Source: an uncultured Pelagibacteraceae bacterium
GTDB taxonomy: Bacteria; Pseudomonadota; Alphaproteobacteria; Pelagibacterales; Pelagibacteraceae
Direction: 5' to 3'
Length of the DNA stretch: 64,000 nucleotides
Assembly: GCA_902520335.1 (NCBI GenBank)
Contig: CABYNS010000001.1
Coordinates: 31,604 to 95,603 of the forward strand
The notes under the pieces were generated by a model, which ran no database searches, had not been told where the DNA came from, and worked only from the letters and a program-made list of their open reading frames with translations. A program made the translations under genes and the position numbers. Of this stretch, positions 54,141-63,311 are shown piece after piece; within the stretch, counting starts at the first letter, position 1; every line of letters begins with the position of its first letter.

Positions 54141-55278
54141 GTTTACCATCATTAATTTCATAAAAATTTAATTGATGGTTAATCTTATTATCCTTTATTT
54201 CAAAAACTCCTATTTTTCCTTTAAAAGTATTTTGAATTTTAAATGATTTGCTTATTTCTAAAGTTTCATTTTTTAGCGATAGGTAATATATCAATCCTAC
54301 CAAGTCATAACTCAATAAAGATAGATAATTTGGTTTATAATTAAACTTTTTAAAAAATTTATTAGTAAAATCATCCAAATTTTTTTTGTTAATTGAAGGA
54401 TAATAAATTGGTTGTAAATTTTTTTCTTTTAATAAACTTTCATCAAACCATTGATTCAAAGTAATTATAAATTTATTTTTTGGTGATACATCAGTATATA
54501 GCAATGAAGTGACAACGCTTTTAAAACTTTCATCAAAATCTGCAATTATAACAGAATCAAACTTTACTTTTCCAAGAGTGTATTTTTTTTCAAGATTTTT
54601 TATAATTTTCTCTTTATTTGGATCATCAGATTTTTCAACCCGTGATATTTCATCTAATAAGTTTTGTTTTCGTTTTCCATAGTTTGTGATTTTTTCTATT
54701 TGTTTTGTTAATTTAGTAGGGTCAATATCATAGTTGTATTGCTTAAAAAATTTTATCTTAGACTCTTTAATACCTTTTTTAATCTCCAAGTCATAATTTA
54801 AATTAGGAATTAAAAAAATTGTTTTTTTTATCTCACTCTTTTCTAAAAATTTTTTAATAGTGTTAAGTTGTGAAGATGAGTTAATGCCACTGCTTATGAT
54901 ATTTTTATGGAGATCTAAAGTTTTGTTAGTTAAAGATAAAAAAGTAATATTTTTTACTTTATCCAAAAATAATAAGTTTTTATGAAAAACTGGACCGATA
55001 ACCAACGATATTCCTATTTTCTCAAATTCTAGAGCTGAACGTAAAGTCGTATCAGGATCTGACCTGGTATCTTTAGGATATATTTCTATGTTATTATTTT
55101 TTATATCAATTAAAGCCATCCTAATGGAATTCAGTATTTGTTTTCCTAAAGACGCATCTTCTCCAGATAGTGGGGCTAATACTCCTATTTTAATTTTTGT
55201 CTCTTCAGAATAACAAACTGATGTTTCAAATAACAAAACAAGAAATATAGAAAAAAGAATTTTAAAAAATTTATTCAT
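54124..55278 (-). CDS. Periplasmic binding-protein-fold protein, LpoA-like (penicillin-binding protein activator)
   Basis: A 384-residue protein with a signal peptide (hydrophobic 5-20, cleavage near CYS-EE about 23-25) and a type-1 periplasmic-binding fold: TKIKIGVLAPLSGEDASLGKQILNSIRMAL (about 27-56), then VIGPVFHKN, VIIADFDES and YDLVGLIYYL. Branched-chain amino acid receptors share the fold, but no transporter genes are next to it. The gene is divergent from rsmI with 34 bp between, as lpoA (yraM) and rsmI (yraL) are neighbours in many proteobacteria, so an LpoA-like role in peptidoglycan synthesis is favoured. The protein is much shorter than E. coli LpoA. Confidence 0.75.
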   Translation of the reverse strand: MNKFFKILFSIFLVLLFETSVCYSEETKIKIGVLAPLSGEDASLGKQILNSIRMALIDIKNNNIEIYPKDTRSDPDTTLRSALEFEKIGISLVIGPVFHKNLLFLDKVKNITFLSLTNKTLDLHKNIISSGINSSSQLNTIKKFLEKSEIKKTIFLIPNLNYDLEIKKGIKESKIKFFKQYNYDIDPTKLTKQIEKITNYGKRKQNLLDEISRVEKSDDPNKEKIIKNLEKKYTLGKVKFDSVIIADFDESFKSVVTSLLYTDVSPKNKFIITLNQWFDESLLKEKNLQPIYYPSINKKNLDDFTNKFFKKFNYKPNYLSLLSYDLVGLIYYLSLKNETLEISKSFKIQNTFKGKIGVFEIKDNKINHQLNFYEINDGKLREIF

Positions 55279-55312
55279 TTAATGATTTATATAATTTTAG
55301 TATTGTATAATT

Positions 55313-56176
55313 ATGACTGTAAACCCTAAATTTGAAAACAAACAAATTAAAAAAGGTCTATATATAATACCCACACCAATAGGAAATTTAAGAGATATTA
55401 CTTACCGTGCAATAGAAATTTTAAAAAAGTCTGATTTTATTTTATGTGAGGATACCCGAATTTCTAGAAAATTGATGGAAAAATTTGAAGTTAAATCAAA
55501 ATTATTATCCAATCACAAATTTAATGAGAAGAAAAATTTATCTTTAATTATAAATCATTTAAGAAATGATAAAATTATTTCTCTCGTTTCAGATGCTGGC
55601 ACTCCTGGAATATCAGATCCTGGAGCTATCTTAGTTAGAGAATGTGTTAAAGAAAAAATAAATATTTTTCCATTACCAGGACCTTCCGCAGTTAGTACCG
55701 CTATATCAATTAGTGGTTTTTCTGAAAAATATTTTTTTTATGGTTTTTTTCCATCTAAATTAAAGCTTATTAAAAATGATTTAAAATTACTTTCTCAATT
55801 GAACACTAGCATTGTTTTTTTTATTTCATCAAAAAAAATAAATAAAATCATCCCATTTCTAAAAGAAAGTTTTCCTGATAGAGAAATTTTGATTTGTAGA
55901 GAAATGACAAAAATTTATGAAGAATATTTAAGATATAAAGTTGATGATTTAAAAACTTTAGATGAAAATTTAAAAGGTGAATTAACTATTGTGATATCTG
56001 AAAAAAAAAAGATAAAAAAAGATTCTCTTTTATTAAGTGAATCAGATAAGAATAACATAAGGAAAATGATTAAAAAATTAAGTATCAAAGAAATTGTAAA
56101 TCTAATTTCTCAAAATAATGCCGTCCCCAAAAAAAAAATTTATAATTTTTGTTTAAAGATAAAAAATGAAGTTTAA
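55313..56176 (+). CDS. rsmI: 16S rRNA (cytidine-1402 2'-O) methyltransferase
   Basis: RsmI methylates ribose of C1402 in 16S rRNA. The 287-residue SAM-dependent tetrapyrrole-methylase-fold protein has GLYIIPTPIGNLRDITYRAIEILKKSDFILCEDTRISRKL (about 16-55, key residues TPIGN, CEDTR), LVSDAGTPGISDPG (about 95-108) and LPGPSAVSTA. It starts the rsmI/BON-domain run; the expected yraN gene, often next in proteobacteria, is missing here. Confidence 0.97.
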   Translation: MTVNPKFENKQIKKGLYIIPTPIGNLRDITYRAIEILKKSDFILCEDTRISRKLMEKFEVKSKLLSNHKFNEKKNLSLIINHLRNDKIISLVSDAGTPGISDPGAILVRECVKEKINIFPLPGPSAVSTAISISGFSEKYFFYGFFPSKLKLIKNDLKLLSQLNTSIVFFISSKKINKIIPFLKESFPDREILICREMTKIYEEYLRYKVDDLKTLDENLKGELTIVISEKKKIKKDSLLLSESDKNNIRKMIKKLSIKEIVNLISQNNAVPKKKIYNFCLKIKNEV

Positions 56177-56759
56177 AGTTTTAATATTAATATTCATAAC
56201 ATTATTTTTGTCAGGATGCGTTGGTGTTTCTTCAAAGGGAATTTTTGGAACAGGAGTTTCAGTTGCTTTAGATCCCAGGTCTTTAGGGACACAGATTGAT
56301 GACTCCATAATGCAAAAAAATTTATCAGCAAGATTATTAATATTAGATAAAAAATATTTTTTATCTATAAAATCAAAAGTTTTGGATGGAAGAATATTCT
56401 TAACTGGCAAAGTTGATAACCCTGAGGAAAAGCTTCAAATAACAAAATTGGCTTGGGAAACAGAGGGAGCTAGATCTGTAAGAAATGATATTAAAATTAA
56501 GGAAAAATTTAACTTTCAACAGTCTGCAAAAGATATTTTAATCACTTCACAATTAAGGACGGCTTTAATTTTAAACAAAGAAATAAAAGCAACTAACTAT
56601 CAAATAGATACTTATAAAAAGAAAATTTATGTTTATGGAATAGCTTTAACACCAGATGAAAAAGAGCTAGTAGTAAAAGAAGCTAAAGAAATCCTAGATG
56701 TCGAGGATGTTATAGCAAGTATTTTGATTGTCGATGATTTAAGGATTCAAAAAAATTAA
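56166..56759 (+). CDS. Dual BON-domain lipoprotein, DolP/YraP-like
   Basis: A 197-residue lipoprotein with signal peptide and lipobox LSGC (Cys about 18). Two BON domains follow (about 45-118 and 120-192), each with the VxGxV type turn (IFLTGKVDNPEEK, IYVYGIALTPDEKE). The architecture matches DolP (YraP), an outer-membrane lipoprotein that supports envelope integrity and is encoded near rsmI and lpoA in E. coli. The 11-bp overlap with rsmI suggests co-transcription. Converges on maeB with a 4-bp overlap. Confidence 0.88.
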   Translation: MKFKVLILIFITLFLSGCVGVSSKGIFGTGVSVALDPRSLGTQIDDSIMQKNLSARLLILDKKYFLSIKSKVLDGRIFLTGKVDNPEEKLQITKLAWETEGARSVRNDIKIKEKFNFQQSAKDILITSQLRTALILNKEIKATNYQIDTYKKKIYVYGIALTPDEKELVVKEAKEILDVEDVIASILIVDDLRIQKN

Positions 56760-59041
56760 TCTTTTTTGTAATCAATTACATCTGAAGAATATGCTGCAAT
56801 AGATGCAAGATTAATAATTTCTGATGTAGAAGTTCTTAAAGGAGCAATCTCTATTGGAAGGCCCAAACCTATTAACAAAGGTCCAATAACCTTTGCTCTA
56901 CTCATTGATTTTATCATTTTGTATGAAATGGCTGCACTATGTTGGCTGGGCATTATTAAGACATTCGAATTTCCTACAATTTCTGAAAAAGGGTAAAGTT
57001 CTTTATATAACTCCTCAAGGGCAACATCTGGCTGCATTTCTCCATCAAATTTAAAATCAACTTTCTCTTTTTTTAAAATTTCAACTGCATCGCTTAGCCT
57101 TTTTGTTCTGTCAGTGGCTGGTTCTCCAAAAGTGGAATGAGATAAGAAAGCAACTTTGGGATCAAATCCAAATAATCTAACTACTCTAGCTGCTGATTTC
57201 GCCATTTCTGCTAATTGATTTGCATCAGGATATTCAATGACAGAGGTATCACATATAAAAATTGTTTTTCCTCTATTAACTATCAAGTTAAGACCGAACA
57301 TAATTTCCCCAGCTCTAGGATCTACAACTTGAGTTATTTTTTCTAAAGATGAAGAATATCTTCTGGTATTTCCAGTGATCATAGCATCAGCATCCTTACA
57401 TGCTACCATACAAGATGACCAAACAACTCTATCATTCCTTACTAAACGATCACAATCACGCTCTAGCATACCCTTGTTTCTTTGAAGTTTTTCAAAAAGA
57501 TATTTTGTATACTTTTCTCTTTTCTTATCATCTTTTGAATTAATAATTTCTATGTCAAAATTTTCGCTGTAACCTATCTTTTTTAGTTGATCTTTAATCA
57601 AATCTTCTTTGCCGACTAAAATTGGTATTCCTAAGTTTGAGTTTTTAAATGCTATTGCTGCTTTAAGCATATTTTCATCCTCACCATCTGCAAAGATTAC
57701 TTTTTTAGGTTTTTTCCTTATATAATTATTTATACCCTGCATGATCGTAACAGTTGGGTCTAATCTTTGTCTTAATTGATCTTTGTAGTCATCAAAATTT
57801 TTTATATTAATTCTAGCAACACCACTATCTATAGCTGCTTTAGCTACAGCAGCAGGAATCACGCTTATTAATCTTGGGTCAAATGTTGAGGGAATTATAT
57901 AATCTTTTCCATAATGTGGTCTTTCTCCTCCCATCGCAGCAACAACTTCATCTGGGACCTCTTCTTTTGCAAGGTTGGCAATCGCGTGAGCTGCAGCAAT
58001 TTTCATCTCTTCATTTATAGTTTTAGATCTTACATCTAATGCACCTCTAAAAATGTAAGGAAAGCCAATCAAATTATTTACTTGGTTTGGATAGTCTGAT
58101 CTTCCAGTAGCCATGATGGCATCATTTCTTACCTCTGTAACTTCCTCTGGTTTGATTTCTGGATCGGGATTTGCACATGCAAATATGATTGGATTTTTCG
58201 CCATTGATTTAACCATATCTTTTGTCAAAGCACCTTTTGCTGACAAACCCAAGAAAACATCTGCATTATTTATTGCATCTTTTAAAGTTCGATGTTTGGT
58301 TTCAATAGCATGGGCTGATTTCCACTGGTTTAAATTTTCTCGTCCACTATAAATTACCCCTGTTCTATCAACCATTGTAATATTATTTTGTGGAACGCCA
58401 CTTTTTTTAAATAAATTTGCACATGCCATTGCCGATGCCCCTGCACCGTTTACAACTATTTTTACTTCGTCAATTTTTTTTTTGGTAACATCAAGTGCAT
58501 TGATTAATGCAGCTGTAGTTATAATCGCTGTACCATGTTGATCGTCATGAAAGACAGGGATATCTAAAATTTCTTTTAGTTTTTCTTCAATGATAAAACA
58601 ATCGGGAGCTGCAATGTCCTCTAAGTTAATACCTCCAAAACTTGGAGCAAAATTTTTAATACTATTGATTATCTCGTTATGATCTTGTGAGTCAATTTCA
58701 AGATCAATTGAGTCGATATCAGCAAACCTTTTAAATAATACTGCTTTTCCTTCCATAACAGGTTTTGAGGCTAAAGCTCCTAAGTTACCCATACCTAAAA
58801 TTGCGCTACCATTACTTATTACTGCAACAAGGTTTCCTTTACTTGTATAATCAAACGCACTTTCTGGGTTTTCACTTATGGCTTTTACAGGTGCCGCTAC
58901 CCCTGGCGAATAAGCTAAAGCGAGGTCTCTTTTTGTAGTCATATTTTTTGAGGATGAGATTTCAATCTTCCCTGGCTTATTATGACGGTGATAATCTAAA
59001 GCTTCTTTATCTGTATAATGATCAATTTTAGTTTTTTTCAT
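56756..59041 (-). CDS. maeB: NADP-dependent malic enzyme, long form with phosphotransacetylase-like domain
   Basis: MaeB decarboxylates malate to pyruvate with NADP. The 761-residue protein has the malic domain (about 1-430: [48 protein letters not shown]) and a C-terminal PTA-like domain (about 440-761; [27 protein letters not shown]). The C-terminal domain usually lacks transacetylase activity and regulates the enzyme by acetyl-CoA. It fits with acs and possible PEP/pyruvate control by ppsR in the same window. Confidence 0.97.
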   Translation of the reverse strand: MKKTKIDHYTDKEALDYHRHNKPGKIEISSSKNMTTKRDLALAYSPGVAAPVKAISENPESAFDYTSKGNLVAVISNGSAILGMGNLGALASKPVMEGKAVLFKRFADIDSIDLEIDSQDHNEIINSIKNFAPSFGGINLEDIAAPDCFIIEEKLKEILDIPVFHDDQHGTAIITTAALINALDVTKKKIDEVKIVVNGAGASAMACANLFKKSGVPQNNITMVDRTGVIYSGRENLNQWKSAHAIETKHRTLKDAINNADVFLGLSAKGALTKDMVKSMAKNPIIFACANPDPEIKPEEVTEVRNDAIMATGRSDYPNQVNNLIGFPYIFRGALDVRSKTINEEMKIAAAHAIANLAKEEVPDEVVAAMGGERPHYGKDYIIPSTFDPRLISVIPAAVAKAAIDSGVARINIKNFDDYKDQLRQRLDPTVTIMQGINNYIRKKPKKVIFADGEDENMLKAAIAFKNSNLGIPILVGKEDLIKDQLKKIGYSENFDIEIINSKDDKKREKYTKYLFEKLQRNKGMLERDCDRLVRNDRVVWSSCMVACKDADAMITGNTRRYSSSLEKITQVVDPRAGEIMFGLNLIVNRGKTIFICDTSVIEYPDANQLAEMAKSAARVVRLFGFDPKVAFLSHSTFGEPATDRTKRLSDAVEILKKEKVDFKFDGEMQPDVALEELYKELYPFSEIVGNSNVLIMPSQHSAAISYKMIKSMSRAKVIGPLLIGLGLPIEIAPLRTSTSEIINLASIAAYSSDVIDYKKD

Positions 59042-59091
59042 TTAGCTTAATTAGGTGTACAAATGAGGTAAATTTAAGACTAATATGATTT

Positions 59092-60621
59092 ATGAATTTA
59101 GTTAAGTCAACAGGGACTTTTGGTTTCTATACAATTATCAGCAGATTACTTGGGTATTTGAGAGATGTTTTAATAGCAATTTTTCTTGGAACAAGTTTTT
59201 TTGCGGATGCTTTTTTTGTAGCATTTAGAATACCGAACACTTTTAGAAGACTTTTTGCTGAGGGAACTTTCAATTCAGCTTTTATACCTAGCTACATGTC
59301 TGAACTAGTTAAAAATAAATCAAGATCAAATAAATTTGCTAACGATGTCTTTAATTTATTATTCTTAGTTTTATTTTTTTTAGTTCTCATAATTGAAATT
59401 TTCATGCCAATTTTTGTAGGATTAATAGCCCCAGGCTTCGTTGAAGATATTAAAAAATTTGAATTAGCAACTACTTTAACAAGAATAACCTTCCCCTTTT
59501 TATTATTCGTAAGTTTATCCTCTTTTTTTGGTGCAATTTTGAATTCACATAACAAATTTGCTGCTGCTTCAGCAGCGCCAATTGTATTAAATATAGTTTT
59601 AATCATCATTTTATTATTTGGAAGATATTTAGGCGATGAATTAATTTACTATCTTTCTTATGGAATTTCTTTGGCAGGATTATTACAGTTAATTTTTTTA
59701 TATAGATTTGTAAAAAAATATTATGTTATAGATTTTGATCTTCAATTTAAAATTACTAATAAAGTAAAAACTTTTTTTAAAAAATTATTACCTAGTATTT
59801 TTTCTTCAGGAGTTACGCAAATTAATATATTAGTTGGAACAATTATAGCTTCATTCCAGGCAAGTGCTGTATCATACTTATATTATGCAGATAGGATATA
59901 TCAGATTAATTTAGCTATAGCTGGAATAGCCATTGGTATTGTTGTTTTGCCTCAGCTTTCAAAACATGTTCAGCAAAAAAAAAAGAAAAAAATATTATTA
60001 ATTCAAAATAAAGCATTAGAGTTAAGTATGTTTTTAAGCATACCTGCCTCAGTAGCGTTAGTTATAGGATCTGAACAAATTATTTCAGCTCTATTTGGAT
60101 ATGGTTCTTTTACAATGGACTCTGTTCTCAATGCATCAAAAGCACTTTATTATTTTGGTCTAGGACTCCCAGCATTTGCATTAATAAAAGTTTTTTCGAC
60201 ATTTTTTTTTGCAAATCAAGATACTAAAACTCCATTTTATATTTCCTTAGTTTCTGTTTTGCTAAATATTTTAATAAGTGTTTATTTTTTTAATGATATT
60301 GGTTTCATAATAATTCCTATAGCAACGACCATATCTTCATGGTTCAATTCCTTAGTATTATTTGTTTATTTAAAAAATAATAACTTATTTGAATTTAACA
60401 AAACTTTTTTTAAACAATTTATTAAGATAATTTTTGCATCAATTATAATGGGTATTTTCTTTCAATACCTGATCTTATTATTTGAAAATCAATTAAGTTA
60501 TGCCTATTTCTTCAAGTCTGCTTATTTATTATTATGTGTTTTATTCACAATAATTTTTTATTTCGCAGTGTCATATTTTATCAAAGCTTTTAATTACCAA
60601 GATATTAAATTAAAGTATTAG
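59092..60621 (+). CDS. murJ: Lipid II flippase MurJ
   Basis: MurJ moves lipid II across the inner membrane for peptidoglycan synthesis. The 509-residue protein has about 14 hydrophobic helices and starts LVKSTGTFGFYTIISRLLGYLRDVLIAIFLG, then FFVAFRIPNTFRRLFAEGTFNSAFIPSY (about 44-66, key RIPN and RLFAEG), the family signature. Divergent from maeB with 50 bp between, trpS follows after 3 bp. Confidence 0.96.
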   Translation: MNLVKSTGTFGFYTIISRLLGYLRDVLIAIFLGTSFFADAFFVAFRIPNTFRRLFAEGTFNSAFIPSYMSELVKNKSRSNKFANDVFNLLFLVLFFLVLIIEIFMPIFVGLIAPGFVEDIKKFELATTLTRITFPFLLFVSLSSFFGAILNSHNKFAAASAAPIVLNIVLIIILLFGRYLGDELIYYLSYGISLAGLLQLIFLYRFVKKYYVIDFDLQFKITNKVKTFFKKLLPSIFSSGVTQINILVGTIIASFQASAVSYLYYADRIYQINLAIAGIAIGIVVLPQLSKHVQQKKKKKILLIQNKALELSMFLSIPASVALVIGSEQIISALFGYGSFTMDSVLNASKALYYFGLGLPAFALIKVFSTFFFANQDTKTPFYISLVSVLLNILISVYFFNDIGFIIIPIATTISSWFNSLVLFVYLKNNNLFEFNKTFFKQFIKIIFASIIMGIFFQYLILLFENQLSYAYFFKSAYLLLCVLFTIIFYFAVSYFIKAFNYQDIKLKY

Positions 60622-60624
60622 CAT

Positions 60625-61626
60625 ATGAAAAAAAAAATTTTTTCCGGTGTTCAACCTACGGGAAATCTTCATTTAGGAAATTATTTAGGAGCCATAAAAA
60701 ATTTTGTTGATTTAAATAGCGATATTCAAAATGAGTGTATCTTTTGTGTAGTTGACCTTCATGCAATAACAGTAAGCCAAAATCCAAAAGATTTAAAATC
60801 AAATATACATGAGACGGTAGCTACATTTGTTGCAAGTGGCATAGATCCTAAAAAAAGTATAATTTTTAATCAATCTCAAGTGAGTGCTCACTCAGAGGCA
60901 GCGTGGATTTTAAGCTGTGTTGCTAGAATGGGGTGGCTAAATAGGATGACTCAATTTAAGGAAAAAGCTGGCAAGGATAAAGAAAAAGCAAGTATCGGTC
61001 TTTATTCGTATCCTGTTTTAATGGCAGCAGATATTTTATTATATGACTCAACTCATGTACCGGTTGGAGATGACCAAAAACAACACTTGGAGTTATGTCG
61101 TGATATAGCTCAAAAATTTAACAATGATTATAAAATAGAAAATTTTTTTATAGTCCCCGAACCTTTAATTAAAAAAGAATTTTCTAGAATTATGAGCTTA
61201 AAGGATGGTCTTAAAAAGATGAGTAAATCAGAGGTATCAGATTTGAGTAGAATAAACTTAACTGATGATAAAGATCAAATAATAAATAAAATTAAAAAAG
61301 CAAAAACTGATACTTTGCCTTTACCCAGCAAAATCGAAGAGTTAGAAAATAGACCTGAGGCTAAAAATTTAATCGGTATTTATTCAAGTTTGATGAATAA
61401 CAAACTCCAAAAAACGATAGATGAATTTGCTGGAAAGAATTTTTCAGAATTTAAAGAAAAATTATCAGAAATAGTTATTAATGAAATCAATCCGATCTCA
61501 TTAAAAATTAAAGATCTATTAGATGATAAAGTTTTTTTAGAAAAAATACTTAAAGATGGATACGAGAAAGCTAATGAAATTGCCTCAAAAAAAATTAAGA
61601 AAATTCACGAAATTGTAGGTTTTTAA
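60625..61626 (+). CDS. trpS: Tryptophanyl-tRNA synthetase
   Basis: TrpS charges tRNA-Trp. The 333-residue class I synthetase has FSGVQPTGNLHLGNYLGA (about 5-22, with the HIGH-type HLGN), PVLMAADILLYD, VPVGDDQKQHLELCRDIA, and the KMSKS motif GLKKMSKSE. It lies immediately downstream of murJ, an order seen in other alphaproteobacteria. The 53-bp gap before nfu is AT-rich with no clear signal. Confidence 0.98.
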   Translation: MKKKIFSGVQPTGNLHLGNYLGAIKNFVDLNSDIQNECIFCVVDLHAITVSQNPKDLKSNIHETVATFVASGIDPKKSIIFNQSQVSAHSEAAWILSCVARMGWLNRMTQFKEKAGKDKEKASIGLYSYPVLMAADILLYDSTHVPVGDDQKQHLELCRDIAQKFNNDYKIENFFIVPEPLIKKEFSRIMSLKDGLKKMSKSEVSDLSRINLTDDKDQIINKIKKAKTDTLPLPSKIEELENRPEAKNLIGIYSSLMNNKLQKTIDEFAGKNFSEFKEKLSEIVINEINPISLKIKDLLDDKVFLEKILKDGYEKANEIASKKIKKIHEIVGF

Positions 61627-61679
61627 AGATATTTTCATAAAGCAGTACCATTTTTTCAAATATTGCTTATATATAATTT

Positions 61680-62219
61680 ATGTTCGTTCAGACTGAGATA
61701 ACACCAAATCCTAATTCGTTAAAATTTATACCAGGCAAGGTTGTTTCTAGCGCAGGATCATTTGAAGTAACTAAAAATGACAATGTAAATAATGAGTTAA
61801 TAAGAAATATTCTTTCAGTGAATGGTGTTGAGGGAATTTTTTTAAGTAAAGATTTCATTTCAGTTAACAAATATGAAGAGAATTCTTGGGAAGAAATCAA
61901 GCATATTGTGATTTCACATATTAATGAATTTTATGCATCAGGAAAAGAATTTGTCATTAATAAAGATCTAAACGAACAAAGTGAGAGCCTTGATGAAATT
62001 GAGAGACGAATAGTTCAATTACTTGAGGATAAAATCCGTCCAGCGATAGCGAGAGATGGAGGGGACATTAAATTTAAGGAGTTTAAAGACGGAGTTGTCA
62101 AAGTTCAACTACAAGGGAGCTGTTCTGGATGCCCTAGTTCCACAATGACTTTAAAGCAAGGAGTTCAAAATCTTTTATGTCATTATTTACCAGAGGTAAA
62201 AAGGGTTGAGGCTATTTGA
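61680..62219 (+). CDS. Nfu-type iron-sulfur cluster carrier protein
   Basis: A 179-residue two-domain protein: N-terminal Nfu domain (about 1-86; FVQTEITPNPNSLKFIPG, GVEGIFLSKDFISVNK), then a linker and the C-terminal NifU-like domain (about 103-179) with the cluster-binding GSCSGCPSS (CxxC) motif and PAIARDGGDIKF. Such proteins carry 4Fe-4S clusters to target enzymes and are common in alphaproteobacteria and mitochondria. Starts an operon-like pair with the Bax-type gene three bases later. Confidence 0.96.
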   Translation: MFVQTEITPNPNSLKFIPGKVVSSAGSFEVTKNDNVNNELIRNILSVNGVEGIFLSKDFISVNKYEENSWEEIKHIVISHINEFYASGKEFVINKDLNEQSESLDEIERRIVQLLEDKIRPAIARDGGDIKFKEFKDGVVKVQLQGSCSGCPSSTMTLKQGVQNLLCHYLPEVKRVEAI

Positions 62220-62222
62220 TAA

Positions 62223-63305
62223 ATGAGAAAAATCTTTAAAAAAAATAGAATAAAACCATTTAAAGTTTTTGATGAAAATAACTTAAGTTCACTTCCAAGA
62301 ATTATTCTGAGCAGTTTACTTGTTATCTTATTTTTTTATTCTTTACCGATTGTTGTAAATTTTACCAACGATAAAATTGAAAGCTCAGCAGGAATTCAAA
62401 ATAATTCAAAAGTAATACTTGCTTACACTCTTAATAAAAAATCCTCAAATTCATCAAATTCCCAAACACTTAATGAGGATGATCTATTAATCGATATTTA
62501 TAGTCTAAATGATCAAGAAACAGATACAGTAAGATTAGATGCTTCAACGATTAAACAGCTTTTTGAAGATACAGATTATAAGCTTGATGATGTAAGAAAA
62601 AAAAAATTAGTCAAGCCTATAGCTTTAACCTTACTTCCTGCTGAAATAAAAATGATCGAAAGTGTTAAAAAGAGGAAAGAGTTTTTTATACAAATAGTAT
62701 TACCACTAATTTTAGAGGAAAATAAAAATATTAAATTAGATAGAAAAAGATTATTTAGTATAATTAATAAGAATAATAACTCCAGCTCAGAGAAAATATG
62801 GTTAGAAAAAAAATATAAACAATATGGTATACCTTCAAAAGATTTATCAATATTAAAAAGAAGAATGGATATAGTTCCAGTTTCATTAGCACTTGCTCAA
62901 GCTGCTAAGGAAACAGGATGGGGAACATCAAGATTTGCTCAACAAGGAAACGCATTATTTGGGCAATGGACTTGGTCAGGCGAGGGATTAAAACCAAAAG
63001 ATGCCGAAAAAAGTGAAGGCCACAAGGTGATGAAATTTAATGTTTTGCAAGCATCCGTAAGAGCTTATCAGAGAAATATAAATACTCATTCCAGCTATGA
63101 AGATTTTAGATTAGCAAGAGCTAAATTAAGAGATTTAGGACAACCACTGGACAGCATGATTTTGTCAAGTTATTTGGATAAATATGCTGAAACAGGAAAT
63201 GAGTATGTAAAAGTTTTACAAAAGATTATTCAACAAAATAATTTAAAAGATTTTGATGATGCAAAATTGTTACCCTCAAGTATTGAGTTAGAAAGCTTAA
63301 TTTAA
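62223..63305 (+). CDS. Bax-type glucosaminidase-domain protein
   Basis: A 360-residue protein with one N-terminal membrane anchor (about 27-45, IILSSLLVILFFYSLPIVV) and a C-terminal glucosaminidase-like domain (about 220-350): VPVSLALAQAAKETGWGTSRFAQQGNALFGQWTWSGEG has the catalytic-type Glu (AAKETGWG) and the GNALFGQW signature of Bax proteins. The domain is expected to cleave peptidoglycan glycan strands in the periplasm. The middle part (about 60-200) is charged and Asn/Lys-rich and not conserved. Activity has not been tested for most Bax relatives. Confidence 0.9.
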   Translation: MRKIFKKNRIKPFKVFDENNLSSLPRIILSSLLVILFFYSLPIVVNFTNDKIESSAGIQNNSKVILAYTLNKKSSNSSNSQTLNEDDLLIDIYSLNDQETDTVRLDASTIKQLFEDTDYKLDDVRKKKLVKPIALTLLPAEIKMIESVKKRKEFFIQIVLPLILEENKNIKLDRKRLFSIINKNNNSSSEKIWLEKKYKQYGIPSKDLSILKRRMDIVPVSLALAQAAKETGWGTSRFAQQGNALFGQWTWSGEGLKPKDAEKSEGHKVMKFNVLQASVRAYQRNINTHSSYEDFRLARAKLRDLGQPLDSMILSSYLDKYAETGNEYVKVLQKIIQQNNLKDFDDAKLLPSSIELESLI

Positions 63306-63311
63306 AATTTA

